Shown here: in pieces, positions 1 to 8,307 of the stretch
How positions within the stretch are numbered: the first letter of the stretch is position 1
How the letters are laid out: the number at the start of each line of letters is the position of its first letter
Assembly: GCA_036380735.1 (NCBI GenBank)
Contig: DASVEE010000029.1
Coordinates: 61,030-125,029, forward strand
Direction of reading: 5' to 3'
Length of the DNA stretch: 64,000 bases
From: DASVEE01 sp036380735
GTDB lineage: Bacteria; Acidobacteriota; Thermoanaerobaculia; Gp7-AA8
The notes under the pieces: model-generated
Databases searched by the model: none
Told to the model about the DNA's origin: nothing
Seen by the model: only the letters and a program-made list of their open reading frames with translations
Program-made: the position numbers and the translations under genes

Positions 1-93
1 CCGGTATTTGCCTTCGGGCCCGGCGCGGAGCAGTTCGGCGGCTTCTACGACAACACGGACATCGGGAAACGGCTGCTGGCCTTCATGAAATAG
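1..93 (+). CDS. alkaline phosphatase, C-terminal fragment (cut by window edge)
   Basis: Only the last 30 residues are present, in frame from base 1 to the TAG at 91-93. The residues PVFAFGPGAEQFGG followed by the DNT element and a final LLAFMK match the C-terminal end of secreted alkaline phosphatases of the PhoA type, where an HTGE-VP segment just upstream carries active-site metal ligands. By family, the enzyme hydrolyses phosphomonoesters outside the cytoplasm. The stop codon TAG is also the first three bases of the 9-bp repeat array that follows. The identification rests on a short but characteristic tail. Confidence 0.72.
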   Translation, partial: PVFAFGPGAEQFGGFYDNTDIGKRLLAFMK

Positions 94-162
94 GACGAAT
101 GGGACCTATGGGACGGATGGGACTATAGGACGAATGGGACCTATAGGACCTATAGGACGAAG
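92..162. repeat. 9-bp tandem repeat array (copy 1, forward)
   Basis: About eight imperfect 9-bp units such as GACGAATGG, GACCTATGG, GACGGATGG and GACCTATAG run head to tail. The same family recurs at least twelve more times in intergenic spaces of this window. Here only the forward orientation is present, starting inside the phosphatase stop codon. Confidence 0.85.
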
Positions 163-184
163 CTCTTTTCCAGGCGCCGCTGCC

Positions 185-352
185 CACGTGGCATCCCGAA
201 TCCCGCCCACGACGCCGAAGGCGGCGCGGCGGGGTGAGGGACCTGGGTGGGGGAAGCACGGCACACAGCAATTGGTCGACTTCCCCCGCACAGTTCCCTC
301 ACCCTCCTCCTCCGCCCGCCCCCCATACGGAGGGTTCGGGATGACACAGGGT
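185..352. repeat. long imperfect palindrome downstream of the phosphatase gene
   Basis: Inner arms GGTGAGGGACCTGGGTGGGG (about 233) and the matching complement ending CAGTTCCCTCACC (about 303) pair over about 24 bp with three mismatches. Outer arms GCATCCCGAA (about 191) and TTCGGGATGA (about 335) also pair. It could fold as one long hairpin in the gap between two convergent genes and may act in termination or mRNA 3'-end protection. No T-tract is seen. Confidence 0.65.
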
Positions 353-363
353 GGGTGCCGCGG

Positions 364-972
364 TGTCCGGGCGCGCACTCGTGGTGTCCCGGCCGACACC
401 CGCGGTGTCCCGTTGGGCACCTGATGTGTCGCGTTGGGTGCTCGAGGTGTCTGGTCGGACGCTCGCCGATTCCAGTTGGACGCTCGAGGATTCCAGTGCG
501 CAGCTCGAGGATTCCGGTCGGCAGCTCGCGGACTCCAGTGCGCAGCTCGCGGACTCCAGTGCGCAGCTCGCGGATTCCAGTGCGCAGCTCGCGGATTCCA
601 GTGCGCAGCTCGCGGATTCCGGTCGGCAGCTCGCGGATTCCGGTGCGCAGCTCGAGGATTCCAGTGCGCAGCTCGAGGATTCCGGTGCGCAGCTCGAGGA
701 TTCCGGTGCGCAGCTCGCGGATTCCGGTGCGCAGCTCGCGGATTCCAGTGCGCAGCTCGAGGATTCCGGTCGGCAGCTCGCGGATTCCGGTGCGCAGCTC
801 GCGGATTCCAGTGCGCAGCTCGAGGATTCCAGTGCGCAGCTCGAGGATTCCAGTGCGCAGCTCGAGGATTCCAGTGCGCAGCTCGCGGATTCCAGTGCGC
901 AGCTCGCGGATTCCAGTACGCGGCTGGAGGATTCCAGTGCGCAGCTCGCGGATTCCAGTTGGCCACTCGAGG
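364..972. repeat. 21-bp minisatellite, 29 units, no indels
   Basis: Units of the type ATTCCAGTGCGCAGCTCGAG plus G repeat with an exact 21-bp period. Unit starts at 364 and 952 are 588 bases apart, that is 28 x 21, so no insertion or deletion has accumulated. The first five or six units (364-470) are diverged (TGTCCCG... forms) and the rest are nearly identical. Variation is confined to four sites: AGG/CGG, CCA/CCG, and a GTGCGC/GTCGGC swap. The array ends three bases before the stop codon of the outer membrane factor gene on the minus strand. All six frames stay open through it, which is expected for a stop-free unit of length divisible by three. Confidence 0.95.
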
Positions 973-975
973 TGC

Positions 976-2352
976 CTATCGCCACCCTTGCCGCGTTTCC
1001 ATCCACCCGCCGCCGAGGGCGCGGTAGAACTGCACCAGCGCAAGCAGGCGGTCGCGGCGCGTGCGCGCCACTGCGTTTTCCGCGGCGAACAACTGCTGCA
1101 TCGCGTCCAGCACTTCAAAGTACGCGGACAGCCCCGATTCGTAGCGGATGTTCACCAGGCGCACCGCTTCCTGGTTCGCGCGCAGCGCGCGCTGTCGCTC
1201 CGTCTCCACCGCGGCGAGTTTCTCCAGCGACACCAGCGACGTCGACACGTCGGCCAGTGCTTCGGTGACCGACTGCTCGTACTGCACGCGCGCAGCGTCG
1301 AACTGCGCTACCGCGACGCGGCGCTGGTTGCGAAGGCGCCCGGCGTTGAAGATCGGGCCGAAGAGGCCTGCCTGAATGTTCCAGACGCGCCCTGCGCCGA
1401 ACAGCTCCGAAAGGTCGCTGCTCTGCACGCCGAGGAGGCCGGTCAGCGACAGCGACGGGTAGAAGGCCGCCTCGGCCACGCCGACGTTCGCGTTCGCGGC
1501 GATGAGCTGCTGTTCCGCCGCGAGCACGTCAGGCCGGCGGAGTAACAGCATCGCCGGAAGACCGGCCGGGATCTCCGGCGGCAGTGGCTGCGCCGCGAGC
1601 GTCGCGCCGCGCTCGATCGGCCCCGGCACGCGGCCGAGCAGCACGTTGAGCTGATTCTCCGTGGCGACGATCTCGCGCTCGAGCAGCGGGATCTGCGCCG
1701 ACGCATTCGCCAGCAGCGCCTCGGCACGCGACGTCTCCAGCCCTGAAGCCGTGCCGCCGCGAAGGCGCCGCTCGAACAGATCGAGCGTGTTCGCGAAGCC
1801 TTCCGAGGCGCGGCGGGCGATGGCCAGCTCCTCGTCCAGCTCCCGCAGATCAAAGTACGCGGCCGCGACCTCGGTGATCAGTGCCAGCCGCACCGCCCGG
1901 CGTCCTTCCTCGGACGCCAGATACTGCGCGCGCGCCGCTTCGTTGAGCCGGCGGATGCGGCCCCACAGGTCGATCTCCCATCCGGCGCCGACATTCGCGG
2001 CAAACGCGCCGCCGGTCTCGCCGTTCTGGCGCCCATAGCCCGCGCGCGTCTCGTAATCCACGTCGGGGAACCGCGCCGCGCCGGCGATGCCGTAGCGTGC
2101 ACGCGCTTCCTCCACGCGCGCCGCCGCAATGAGCAGGTCGGCGTTGTTGCGCTGCGCTTCATCGATGAGCGCCCGCAACGCCGGATCGCTGAAGAGATCG
2201 AACCATGTCACGTCGGCAAGCGAGCGCTCTGTCGGCGCTTCGGTCGCGCCGTAGATCTGCTCCGGCACGGCGACGGCGGGGCGCTGGTAGTTCGGACCGA
2301 CGGTGCACGCGGCGAGCGTCAGCGTCGTCAACAGCAACAGCATCCGTTTCAT
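976..2352 (-). CDS. RND efflux outer membrane factor lipoprotein (OprM/NodT family)
   Basis: 458 residues. The N-terminus MKRMLLLLTTLTLAAC is a lipoprotein signal with the lipid-modified Cys at 16, followed by TVGPNYQRP, the hallmark start of OprM/CusC/NodT outer membrane factors. The rest is the usual duplicated alpha-helical/beta-barrel OEP arrangement, ending LVQFYRALGGGW. It should form the trimeric outer membrane exit duct for the adjacent pump. The start overlaps the pump stop as TGATG, indicating translational coupling, and it is the last gene of a tetR-adaptor-pump-duct operon. Its TAG stop is followed in frame by an open 21-bp repeat array (see findings). Family assignment is secure; the drug or solute exported is unknown. 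Confidence 0.93.
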   Translation of the reverse strand: MKRMLLLLTTLTLAACTVGPNYQRPAVAVPEQIYGATEAPTERSLADVTWFDLFSDPALRALIDEAQRNNADLLIAAARVEEARARYGIAGAARFPDVDYETRAGYGRQNGETGGAFAANVGAGWEIDLWGRIRRLNEAARAQYLASEEGRRAVRLALITEVAAAYFDLRELDEELAIARRASEGFANTLDLFERRLRGGTASGLETSRAEALLANASAQIPLLEREIVATENQLNVLLGRVPGPIERGATLAAQPLPPEIPAGLPAMLLLRRPDVLAAEQQLIAANANVGVAEAAFYPSLSLTGLLGVQSSDLSELFGAGRVWNIQAGLFGPIFNAGRLRNQRRVAVAQFDAARVQYEQSVTEALADVSTSLVSLEKLAAVETERQRALRANQEAVRLVNIRYESGLSAYFEVLDAMQQLFAAENAVARTRRDRLLALVQFYRALGGGWMETRQGWR

Positions 2353-5300
2353 CAGTGCACTCCCTCCACGACCGCGACTTCTTCCGTCGCCACCTTGCGG
2401 CGCCGGAAGCCGGCGATGCGTTCGACGACGACGTACAGCACCGGAATGAGGAAGATCGCGAGCACCGTCGCCGCGAGCATCCCCGAGACGACGACCGTGC
2501 CGAGGATGCGGCGTGCGGCGGCGCCGGCACCGCTGGCGATCCAGAGCGGCACGCAGCCGAGGATGAAGGCGAACGACGTCATGAGGATCGGGCGGAGACG
2601 GAGGCGTGCGCCTTCGAGCGCCGCGTCGACGAGGTCGCGTCCTTTCTCCAGCTCCGCCTTCGCGAACTCGACGATGAGGATGGCGTTCTTCGCCGCGAGG
2701 CCGATGAGCACGACGAGACCGATCTGCCCGTACACGTCGAAGTCGTACTTGCGCAGGAAGAGACCGAGGAACGCGCCGAAGACGGCGACCGGCACGCTGA
2801 GGAGGACGCTGAACGGCAGCGACCAGCTCTCGTACAGCGCCGCGAGGATCAGGAAGACGAAGATCAGCGACATGACGAACACGCGCGAGGTCGTGCCCGA
2901 GGCGCGCTTCTCCTGGAACGAGAGGTCGGACCAGTCGTAGCCCATCTCGCGCGGCAGCGTCTGGCGCGCCACTTCTTCGAGCGCCGCCATCGCCTGGCCG
3001 GAGCTGAAGCCCGGCGCCGCCTGGCCCGTGACCTGCGCCGCGCGGTAGAGGTTGAAGCGCTGCGTGTACTCGGGCCCGGACGTGGTGCGCACCGTAGTCA
3101 CCGCCGACAGCGGCACCATGTTGCCGTCGTTGTTGCGCACGAAGAAGTGGTTGATCGCATCGGGCGTCAGCCGGTCCTCGGCGTCCGCCTGCACGAACAC
3201 GCGCCACTGGCGGCCGAAGCGGTTGAACTGATTGACGAAGGAGCCGCCGAGGAACGTCTGCAGCGTCTGATAGACCTCGTTGACGGGCACGCCCTGCTTC
3301 AGCGCCTTGTCGCGGTCGACGTCGACGAACACCTGCGGCACCGCCGCGCGGAACGTGCTGTTGACGTTCTGCAGTTCGGGACGTTCGCGCGCCGCGGCGA
3401 GGAACTTCTGCAGGTTCTCGTCGAGCACGTTCACCGGACCGCCGCTGCGGTCCTGCAGCCAGAGCGAGAAGCCGCCGGATGCGCCGAGGCCGGGGATGGC
3501 CGGCGGCTGGAAGGCGAAGATCGTGGCTTCGGGGATCTCCGCGCGGAAGCGGCCGTTGAGCTTCTGCACGATGTCGGTGGCGCTGAGGCCCTCGTCGTGG
3601 CGTTGCTCCCAGTTCTCGAGCGACGCGAAGAACGTCGCGCTGTACGACGCGGAGACGGAGGAGAGGAGGCTGAAGCCGACGATGGTGTTGTAGTACTGCA
3701 CGCCCTTCGTCTCACTCAGGATCTTCTCGACCTTGCGCGTGACCGCGTCGGTGCGCTGCAGCGACGACGCGTCGGGCAACTGCACGTTGATGAGGATCTG
3801 TGCGGCGTCTTCCTGCGGCACGAAGCTGCCCGGAAGCTTGCTGCCGAGGAGGCCGGCGAAGAGGGCGAAGCCGAGGAGCAGCGCGACGCCGAGGACGGCC
3901 TTGCGGATCAGCAGCGCGGAGACGCTGATGTAGCCGTTCGTGAAGCGCGTGAAGAGCCGGTTGAAGCCGCCGAAGAAGCGCGCCAGCGGGCCGTTGCTCT
4001 GCTTGCGCGGACGGAGCAGCATCGCCGACAGAGCGGGGGAGAGCGTCAGCGCGTTGAACGCGGAGATCAGCACCGAGACGGCGATCGTGACGGCGAACTG
4101 CTGGTTGAGGCGTCCCTGAATGCCGCCGATGAACGCGACGGGAAGGAAGACGGAGGAGAGGATGAGCGCGATGGCGACGACCGGGCCGGAGACTTCCTTC
4201 ATCGCCTGCAGCGTCGCTTCGCGCGGGGCCAGCCCCTTCTCGATGTGATGCTCGACCGCTTCGACGACGACGATGGCGTCGTCGACGACGAGACCGATTG
4301 CGAGCACGAGTCCGAAGAGCGACAGCGTGTTGATCGAGAAGCCGAGCAGCGGAAAGATGGCGAAGGTGCCGATGAGCGAGACCGGCACGGCCACGATCGG
4401 GATCAGCGTCGCGCGCCAGTTCTGGAGGAAGAGGAAGACGACGAGGATGACGAGCAGCATCGCCTCGACGAGCGTCTTGCGGATCTCGGCGATGCCGGCG
4501 GTGACGGGCCGCGTCGTGTCCACCGAGATGGTGTAGTCGAGATCCTCGGGGAAGCGCGCCTTCAGCTCCGCCATCGTCTTCTTCACGCCGTTCGCGACTT
4601 CGAGCGCGTTCGAGCCGGGCGCCTGGAAGATGGCGACGTTCGCCGACGGGTTGCCGTTGAAGCGCGCGCGCTGGCGGTACGAGAGCGCGCCGAGCTCGAT
4701 GCGGGCGACGTCGGCGAGCCGCACGGCGGAGCCGTCCGGATTGAGGCGCACCACGATCTTCCCGAACTCCTCGGGCGTGACGAGGCGTCCCTGCGCGCGG
4801 ACCGTGTACGTGAACTCCTGCCCGTTGGGGACGGGCTCCGCGCCGATCTGGCCGGCAGGGTTGACGCTGTTCTGCTGCTGGATCGCGCGCTGGATGTCGG
4901 CGGAAGTGATGCCGAGCTTCGCGATCTGGTCGGGATGCACCCAGATGCGCATCGCGTACTCCGACGCGCCGAAGTTCAACACCTGGCCGACGCCGGGGAC
5001 GCGATAGACCGCGTCGTTGATGTTGATGAGCGCGTAGTTGCCGATGAAGAGCGGATCGTAGGTCCGCTTCGGCGAGTACAGCGAGACGAGCATCAGCGGC
5101 GAGCCCTGCGTCTTGCGGTAGGTGAGACCGAACTGGCTCACTTCCGTCGGGAGGCTGGGACCGGCCTGCGAGACGCGGTTCTGCGCGTTGACCTGCGCCG
5201 TGTTGCGGTCGGTACCGACGTCGAACGTGACGCGGGTGGAGAACGTCCCGTCGCCGGCATTGACCGACTGCACGTAGAGCATGTTCTCGACGCCGTTCAT

Positions 5301-5504
5301 CTGCTGCTCGATCGGCGTGGCCACCGACTGCTCGATCGTGAGCGCGTCCGCGCCGGGATACTGCCCCTGAATCTGAATCAGCGGCGGAATGATGTCGGGG
5401 AACTGTTCGACCGGCAGCCCGAAGAGCGCCACGAGCCCACCCAGGACCGTGACGATGGAGATGACGATCGCCACGACCGGACGATTGATGAAAAAACGAG
5501 CCAT
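2352..5504 (-). CDS. RND multidrug efflux permease (AcrB/MexB, HAE1 family)
   Basis: 1050 residues, normal length for the HAE1 family. It starts MARFFINRPVVAIVIS, the typical first transmembrane helix, followed by LPVEQFPDIIPP and a large periplasmic loop. The proton-relay Asp pair lies in GLVVDDAIVVVE at about residues 408-409. A second set of helices and porter domain follows, with the NDGNMVPLSAV-type motif. It is the inner-membrane proton/drug antiporter of a tripartite pump with the adaptor (5651-6742) and outer membrane factor (976-2352). A 7-mer palindromic repeat separates it from the adaptor gene. Substrate cannot be read from sequence. Confidence 0.96.
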   Translation of the reverse strand: MARFFINRPVVAIVISIVTVLGGLVALFGLPVEQFPDIIPPLIQIQGQYPGADALTIEQSVATPIEQQMNGVENMLYVQSVNAGDGTFSTRVTFDVGTDRNTAQVNAQNRVSQAGPSLPTEVSQFGLTYRKTQGSPLMLVSLYSPKRTYDPLFIGNYALININDAVYRVPGVGQVLNFGASEYAMRIWVHPDQIAKLGITSADIQRAIQQQNSVNPAGQIGAEPVPNGQEFTYTVRAQGRLVTPEEFGKIVVRLNPDGSAVRLADVARIELGALSYRQRARFNGNPSANVAIFQAPGSNALEVANGVKKTMAELKARFPEDLDYTISVDTTRPVTAGIAEIRKTLVEAMLLVILVVFLFLQNWRATLIPIVAVPVSLIGTFAIFPLLGFSINTLSLFGLVLAIGLVVDDAIVVVEAVEHHIEKGLAPREATLQAMKEVSGPVVAIALILSSVFLPVAFIGGIQGRLNQQFAVTIAVSVLISAFNALTLSPALSAMLLRPRKQSNGPLARFFGGFNRLFTRFTNGYISVSALLIRKAVLGVALLLGFALFAGLLGSKLPGSFVPQEDAAQILINVQLPDASSLQRTDAVTRKVEKILSETKGVQYYNTIVGFSLLSSVSASYSATFFASLENWEQRHDEGLSATDIVQKLNGRFRAEIPEATIFAFQPPAIPGLGASGGFSLWLQDRSGGPVNVLDENLQKFLAAARERPELQNVNSTFRAAVPQVFVDVDRDKALKQGVPVNEVYQTLQTFLGGSFVNQFNRFGRQWRVFVQADAEDRLTPDAINHFFVRNNDGNMVPLSAVTTVRTTSGPEYTQRFNLYRAAQVTGQAAPGFSSGQAMAALEEVARQTLPREMGYDWSDLSFQEKRASGTTSRVFVMSLIFVFLILAALYESWSLPFSVLLSVPVAVFGAFLGLFLRKYDFDVYGQIGLVVLIGLAAKNAILIVEFAKAELEKGRDLVDAALEGARLRLRPILMTSFAFILGCVPLWIASGAGAAARRILGTVVVSGMLAATVLAIFLIPVLYVVVERIAGFRRRKVATEEVAVVEGVH

Positions 5505-5544
5505 TTGTGTGTTCCTTGTTGAAAGCGCGCGGTCGGTGGCTACG

Positions 5545-5640
5545 CGTTGTCCGTTTTCCGTTTTCCGTTGTCCGTGCTGCGCTTAACCGTGACCGTGGTG
5601 CTGCGGAGCACGGAAAACGGACAACGGAAAACGGACAACG
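5545..5640. repeat. 7-bp repeat palindrome (copy 1), between adaptor and pump genes
   Basis: The left arm is a run of 7-mers CGTTGTC / CGTTTTC leading into GTGCTGCGC. After a short loop the right arm is GCGGAGCAC followed by the complementary 7-mers. The order of G- and T-containing units differs between arms, so the arms have mutated independently. It can form a hairpin of about 40 bp within the efflux operon and could set the adaptor:pump expression ratio. Confidence 0.88.
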
Positions 5641-5650
5641 CTCTTCACGA

Positions 5651-6742
5651 TCACCCCTGCTTCGCCGTCACCGCGGCCCCGTTCTTCACGCGGGAAAACC
5701 CTTCCACGACGACGCGCTCGCCGGGCTGCACGCCTTGGGTGATGATCCAGTTGGACCCGACGCGGCCGCCGACCTGCACGGTGCGCACGTCGGCTTTGCT
5801 GTCGGGGCCGACGACCGCGACCTGATACGTTCCCTGCAGCTCGTTGACGGCGCGCTGCGGCACGAGGACCGCGCCGCGGCGGACGTCCGTCACCGCGCGC
5901 ACTTTCGCGTACTGGCCGGGGCGCAGCAGGTTGCCGGGATTGGGGAAGGTGCCGATCATCGTCATCGTGCCGGTCTTGACGTTCACGTCGCGTCCGGAGA
6001 GGGCGATGCGACCCTTGTGCTGGTAGGCGGTGCCGTCGGCGAGGATCAGCTCGAGCTCCGCGTTGCGCAGCGAGGAGCTCTGATACTGCAGGTACTCCTG
6101 CTCGCCGACGGGGAAGACGACGCGGATCGGATCGACCTTGGAGACGGTCGTCAGCGCCGTCTGCGGGCTCACGAGGTTGCCGACCTGCGCCTGCGCGATG
6201 CCGGCGACGCCGTCGATCGGCGAGGTGACGCGCGTCCACGAGAGGTTGAGCCTCGCGTTCTCGGCCGCGGCGCGAACGGCACCGACGTTCGCGTGTGCCG
6301 CATCCTGCGCGGAGCGGGCGTTGTCGAGCTCCTGCTGGCTGATGGCGCGCTCCGCCGCGAGCGGCTCGTAGCGGGCCACGTCGCGTGTGGCCTTCGCCAG
6401 GGACGCTTCAGCCTGGGCCAGATTCGCCTCTGCCTGCCGCAACTGCGCCTGCACCTGCCGCGGATCGATCTCGAAGAGCAGTTGTCCGCGGCGGACGGTG
6501 CTCCCTTCGACGTAGGCGCGCCGCAGCAGATAGCCTTCGACCTTGGGGCGGATGTCGGCGTTGACGTCGCCGTCCGTGGTGCCGATCCACTCGCGCACGA
6601 CCGGCTCGTCGCTCTGCGTCGCGGCCGTGACCATGACGGTCGGCGGGGGAGGCGCCGCCTTCGAGGCCTCGACCTTCTTGCTGCACGAGACAGCCGTCAG
6701 CGACAGGGCGAGCAGCGACGCGGCAATGAGTTCACGCTTCAT
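5651..6742 (-). CDS. RND efflux periplasmic adaptor (AcrA/MexA-type membrane fusion protein)
   Basis: 363 residues starting MKRELIAASLLALSLTAVSC, a lipoprotein signal with acceptor Cys 20. Then come the beta-barrel/lipoyl segments (VEGYLLRRAYVEGSTVRRGQ, LFEIDPRQVQ), a long helical hairpin rich in A/Q/E (residues about 105-170), and the second lipoyl half with SPIDGVAG. It bridges the RND pump and the outer membrane duct. The start was chosen for the AGGAG ribosome binding site upstream on the minus strand and the lipobox. It overlaps the 3' end of the tetR gene by 11 bases, so the two are co-transcribed. Confidence 0.94.
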   Translation of the reverse strand: MKRELIAASLLALSLTAVSCSKKVEASKAAPPPPTVMVTAATQSDEPVVREWIGTTDGDVNADIRPKVEGYLLRRAYVEGSTVRRGQLLFEIDPRQVQAQLRQAEANLAQAEASLAKATRDVARYEPLAAERAISQQELDNARSAQDAAHANVGAVRAAAENARLNLSWTRVTSPIDGVAGIAQAQVGNLVSPQTALTTVSKVDPIRVVFPVGEQEYLQYQSSSLRNAELELILADGTAYQHKGRIALSGRDVNVKTGTMTMIGTFPNPGNLLRPGQYAKVRAVTDVRRGAVLVPQRAVNELQGTYQVAVVGPDSKADVRTVQVGGRVGSNWIITQGVQPGERVVVEGFSRVKNGAAVTAKQG

Positions 6743-7328
6743 TTCGTGGTTCTCCTGAAACTCCGCGAAGCAGCAGGGCGATGATGAAGGCCGCCTGCGC
6801 TTCGCGTGGGGTTTTCGACTTCTCTTCGAGGCGGCGGATGACGACGCCCTTGACCAGATCGGCGTAGATGACCGCCACCTCCGAAGGCACGAGGTCGCGC
6901 AGTTCGCCGCGCTCCTTGGCCTCCGCGAACAGCGTTTCGAGCTGCTGCATGTAGCGGTCGTACGCGGGCGACTTCTTCTTCTTGCCGTTGGTGAGGGAGG
7001 CGCTGAACAGCGCGCGATGCTCGTCGAAGAAGCTGAGCTGCCGCAGGACGATGCGGCTGAGGCGCTCCTCCAGCGTTCCGGGCGCCTGGAAGGCTTCTTC
7101 GAGCGAATCGACCAGCCGCGCATACGCCGCGGCGGCGGTCTTCGCGAGCAGCTCGTCGCGATCGCGGAAGTAGGCGTAGAGCGTGGCCTTGGAGATGCCG
7201 GCTTCGTCCGCGATGTCCTGCATGGTCGCGTCGCCCGCGCCCTTGCGGGCAATGATCTTCATCGCCGCCTCTTGAATCGAGGCGCAGCGGAACTCTTCGA
7301 GGACTTCTTCTTTGGTCTTCCGAGGCAT
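6732..7328 (-). CDS. TetR-family repressor of the efflux operon
   Basis: 198 residues from MPRKTKEEVLEEF. A TetR helix-turn-helix lies at residues about 34-54 (ATMQDIADEAGISKATLYAYF), followed by a helical ligand domain ending RGVSGEPRNEA. It is first in the operon and probably represses it, releasing DNA on binding a pump substrate. The start is uncertain: ATG at 7328 fits the usual N-terminus, but ATG 7346 and TTG 7358 are in frame and no Shine-Dalgarno sequence is clear for any of them. An operator-like inverted repeat overlaps the start, consistent with autoregulation. Confidence 0.9.
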   Translation of the reverse strand: MPRKTKEEVLEEFRCASIQEAAMKIIARKGAGDATMQDIADEAGISKATLYAYFRDRDELLAKTAAAAYARLVDSLEEAFQAPGTLEERLSRIVLRQLSFFDEHRALFSASLTNGKKKKSPAYDRYMQQLETLFAEAKERGELRDLVPSEVAVIYADLVKGVVIRRLEEKSKTPREAQAAFIIALLLRGVSGEPRNEA

Positions 7329-7386
7329 GACTGACCGACCGGTCATTCGTTCAGACAAAGCGTATAACGAAGGAGACGGTCAGTCA
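7328..7386 (-). promoter_or_regulatory. TetR-type operator/promoter region of the efflux operon
   Basis: TGACTGACCG at 7328-7337 and its exact complement CGGTCAGTCA at 7377-7386 form an inverted pair. A second near-palindrome, TGACCGACCGGTCA, lies at 7332-7345. Sequences of the TGACCGNCCGGTCA type are common TetR-family operators. The AT-richer middle (CGTTATACGC on the minus strand) may hold the -10 element. This is an inference from symmetry and position. Confidence 0.6.
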
Positions 7387-7411
7387 TTTCAGTTCGGTGA
7401 ACAAGGGGAGA

Positions 7412-7497
7412 CGATAGGACAAATAGGACGGATGGGACGAATGGGACGAATAGGACAAGGGCGGAAACTCACGTCCTATAGGTCCTATCCGTCCTGG
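7412..7497. repeat. 9-bp repeat palindrome (copy 2)
   Basis: Forward units (ATAGGACAA, ATAGGACGG, ATGGGACGA and similar) at 7412-7457 are followed by a 15-base core and inverted units (GTCCTATAG, GTCCTATCC) at 7473-7497, giving a potential hairpin. It lies between the secreted-protein gene and the tetR promoter, both on the minus strand. Confidence 0.85.
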
Positions 7498-7502
7498 CGT
7501 CT

Positions 7503-8273
7503 CTATTGGCTCTTCGCCAGACTTTGCGCCGCCACCTGGCCCCGCACGAACGTCGCCGTGTTGGTTTCGTTCTCGATCACCGAGGCGTACACGTGGGTTT
7601 CGGCCGAGGCCGTCTCGACCACGATGGCGAAGTCGTCGCCTTTGGTGATCATGGGGAACAGCATCTGGATGGGCGCGTGCCACAGCGATCGGGGCGGCAG
7701 CACGGCGCGCGTCGTGGCCACGTTGCGGCCGGCCAGCTTCTGCAGCGCCAGCAGGAACTCGGCGGGCTGGTCGCTGAGGTTCACCAGCCCTACGTTCGTG
7801 CGGAAGGCGTCGCTGAACGACAGGCCCTGGAGGTTGCGCAGCGGGTAGTAGCTCGTCGTGTAGTCGACGGCGATCGGCTGCGGCTTGAACACGTCGGTGC
7901 CACGCACGCCATACACCGTGGCCCGGATGGTCACGGAGCGCCGCCCCATCGTCATCACCACGAGCGGCGACAGCACCGAATCCAGCCCGAACGCTTCGCC
8001 GACCACGTCGACGAAGTGCTGCCGCTCGCCGGGGCCGAGGGTGAGGAAGATGGCCGGCTCGCCGGCGGCGGTCGGCAGCGTCAGGCCGACGTTCACTTCC
8101 GAGGGGAACTCGTTGATCAGCTCGACGTCGGTGCGCCACTGCACGTTGTTCACGCCGAGGACGGTCCCGACGATCGGCACCACCACCGTGGCGACCGGCG
8201 TTTCGTCGGCCGGTTGCGCGCGCACCACCGCCGTCCACGACAGCAGCAACGCGATCCCGAGCCAGAGCTTCAT
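7503..8273 (-). CDS. secreted protein of unknown function
   Basis: 256 residues with a Sec signal peptide (MKLWLGIALLLSWTAVVRAQ, cleavage after A/Q). The mature part is beta-rich and contains two similar passages of the form VQWRTDVELINEFPSEVNVGL and AFRTNVGLVNLSDQPAEFLLAL, each followed by a proline/leucine stretch (LGPGERQHFVDV, LPPRSLWHAP). This suggests two beta-sandwich repeats, probably extracellular or periplasmic. I do not recognise a named family. A shorter start (MKLW) was preferred over the upstream MGLRETSEVG because it leaves a clean signal peptide. No catalytic motif is visible. Confidence 0.7.
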   Translation of the reverse strand: MKLWLGIALLLSWTAVVRAQPADETPVATVVVPIVGTVLGVNNVQWRTDVELINEFPSEVNVGLTLPTAAGEPAIFLTLGPGERQHFVDVVGEAFGLDSVLSPLVVMTMGRRSVTIRATVYGVRGTDVFKPQPIAVDYTTSYYPLRNLQGLSFSDAFRTNVGLVNLSDQPAEFLLALQKLAGRNVATTRAVLPPRSLWHAPIQMLFPMITKGDDFAIVVETASAETHVYASVIENETNTATFVRGQVAAQSLAKSQ

Positions 8274-8307
8274 CCCGACCTCAGACGTTTCCCGGAGTCC
8301 CACGGTT

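Noticed and set aside
351..1268. Long plus-strand ORFs of heptapeptide repeats (DSSAQLA, RIPVRSS, FQCAARG) through the 21-bp array
   Set aside because: All six frames are open because the unit is stop-free and a multiple of three. These ORFs run antisense into the efflux gene and lack good start signals. Kept only as a question in the findings.
2205..5522. 1105-residue plus-strand ORF opposite the RND pump
   Set aside because: A shadow of the pump in high-GC DNA, rich in Arg/Asp/Glu without domain features; the minus-strand protein has full family motifs.
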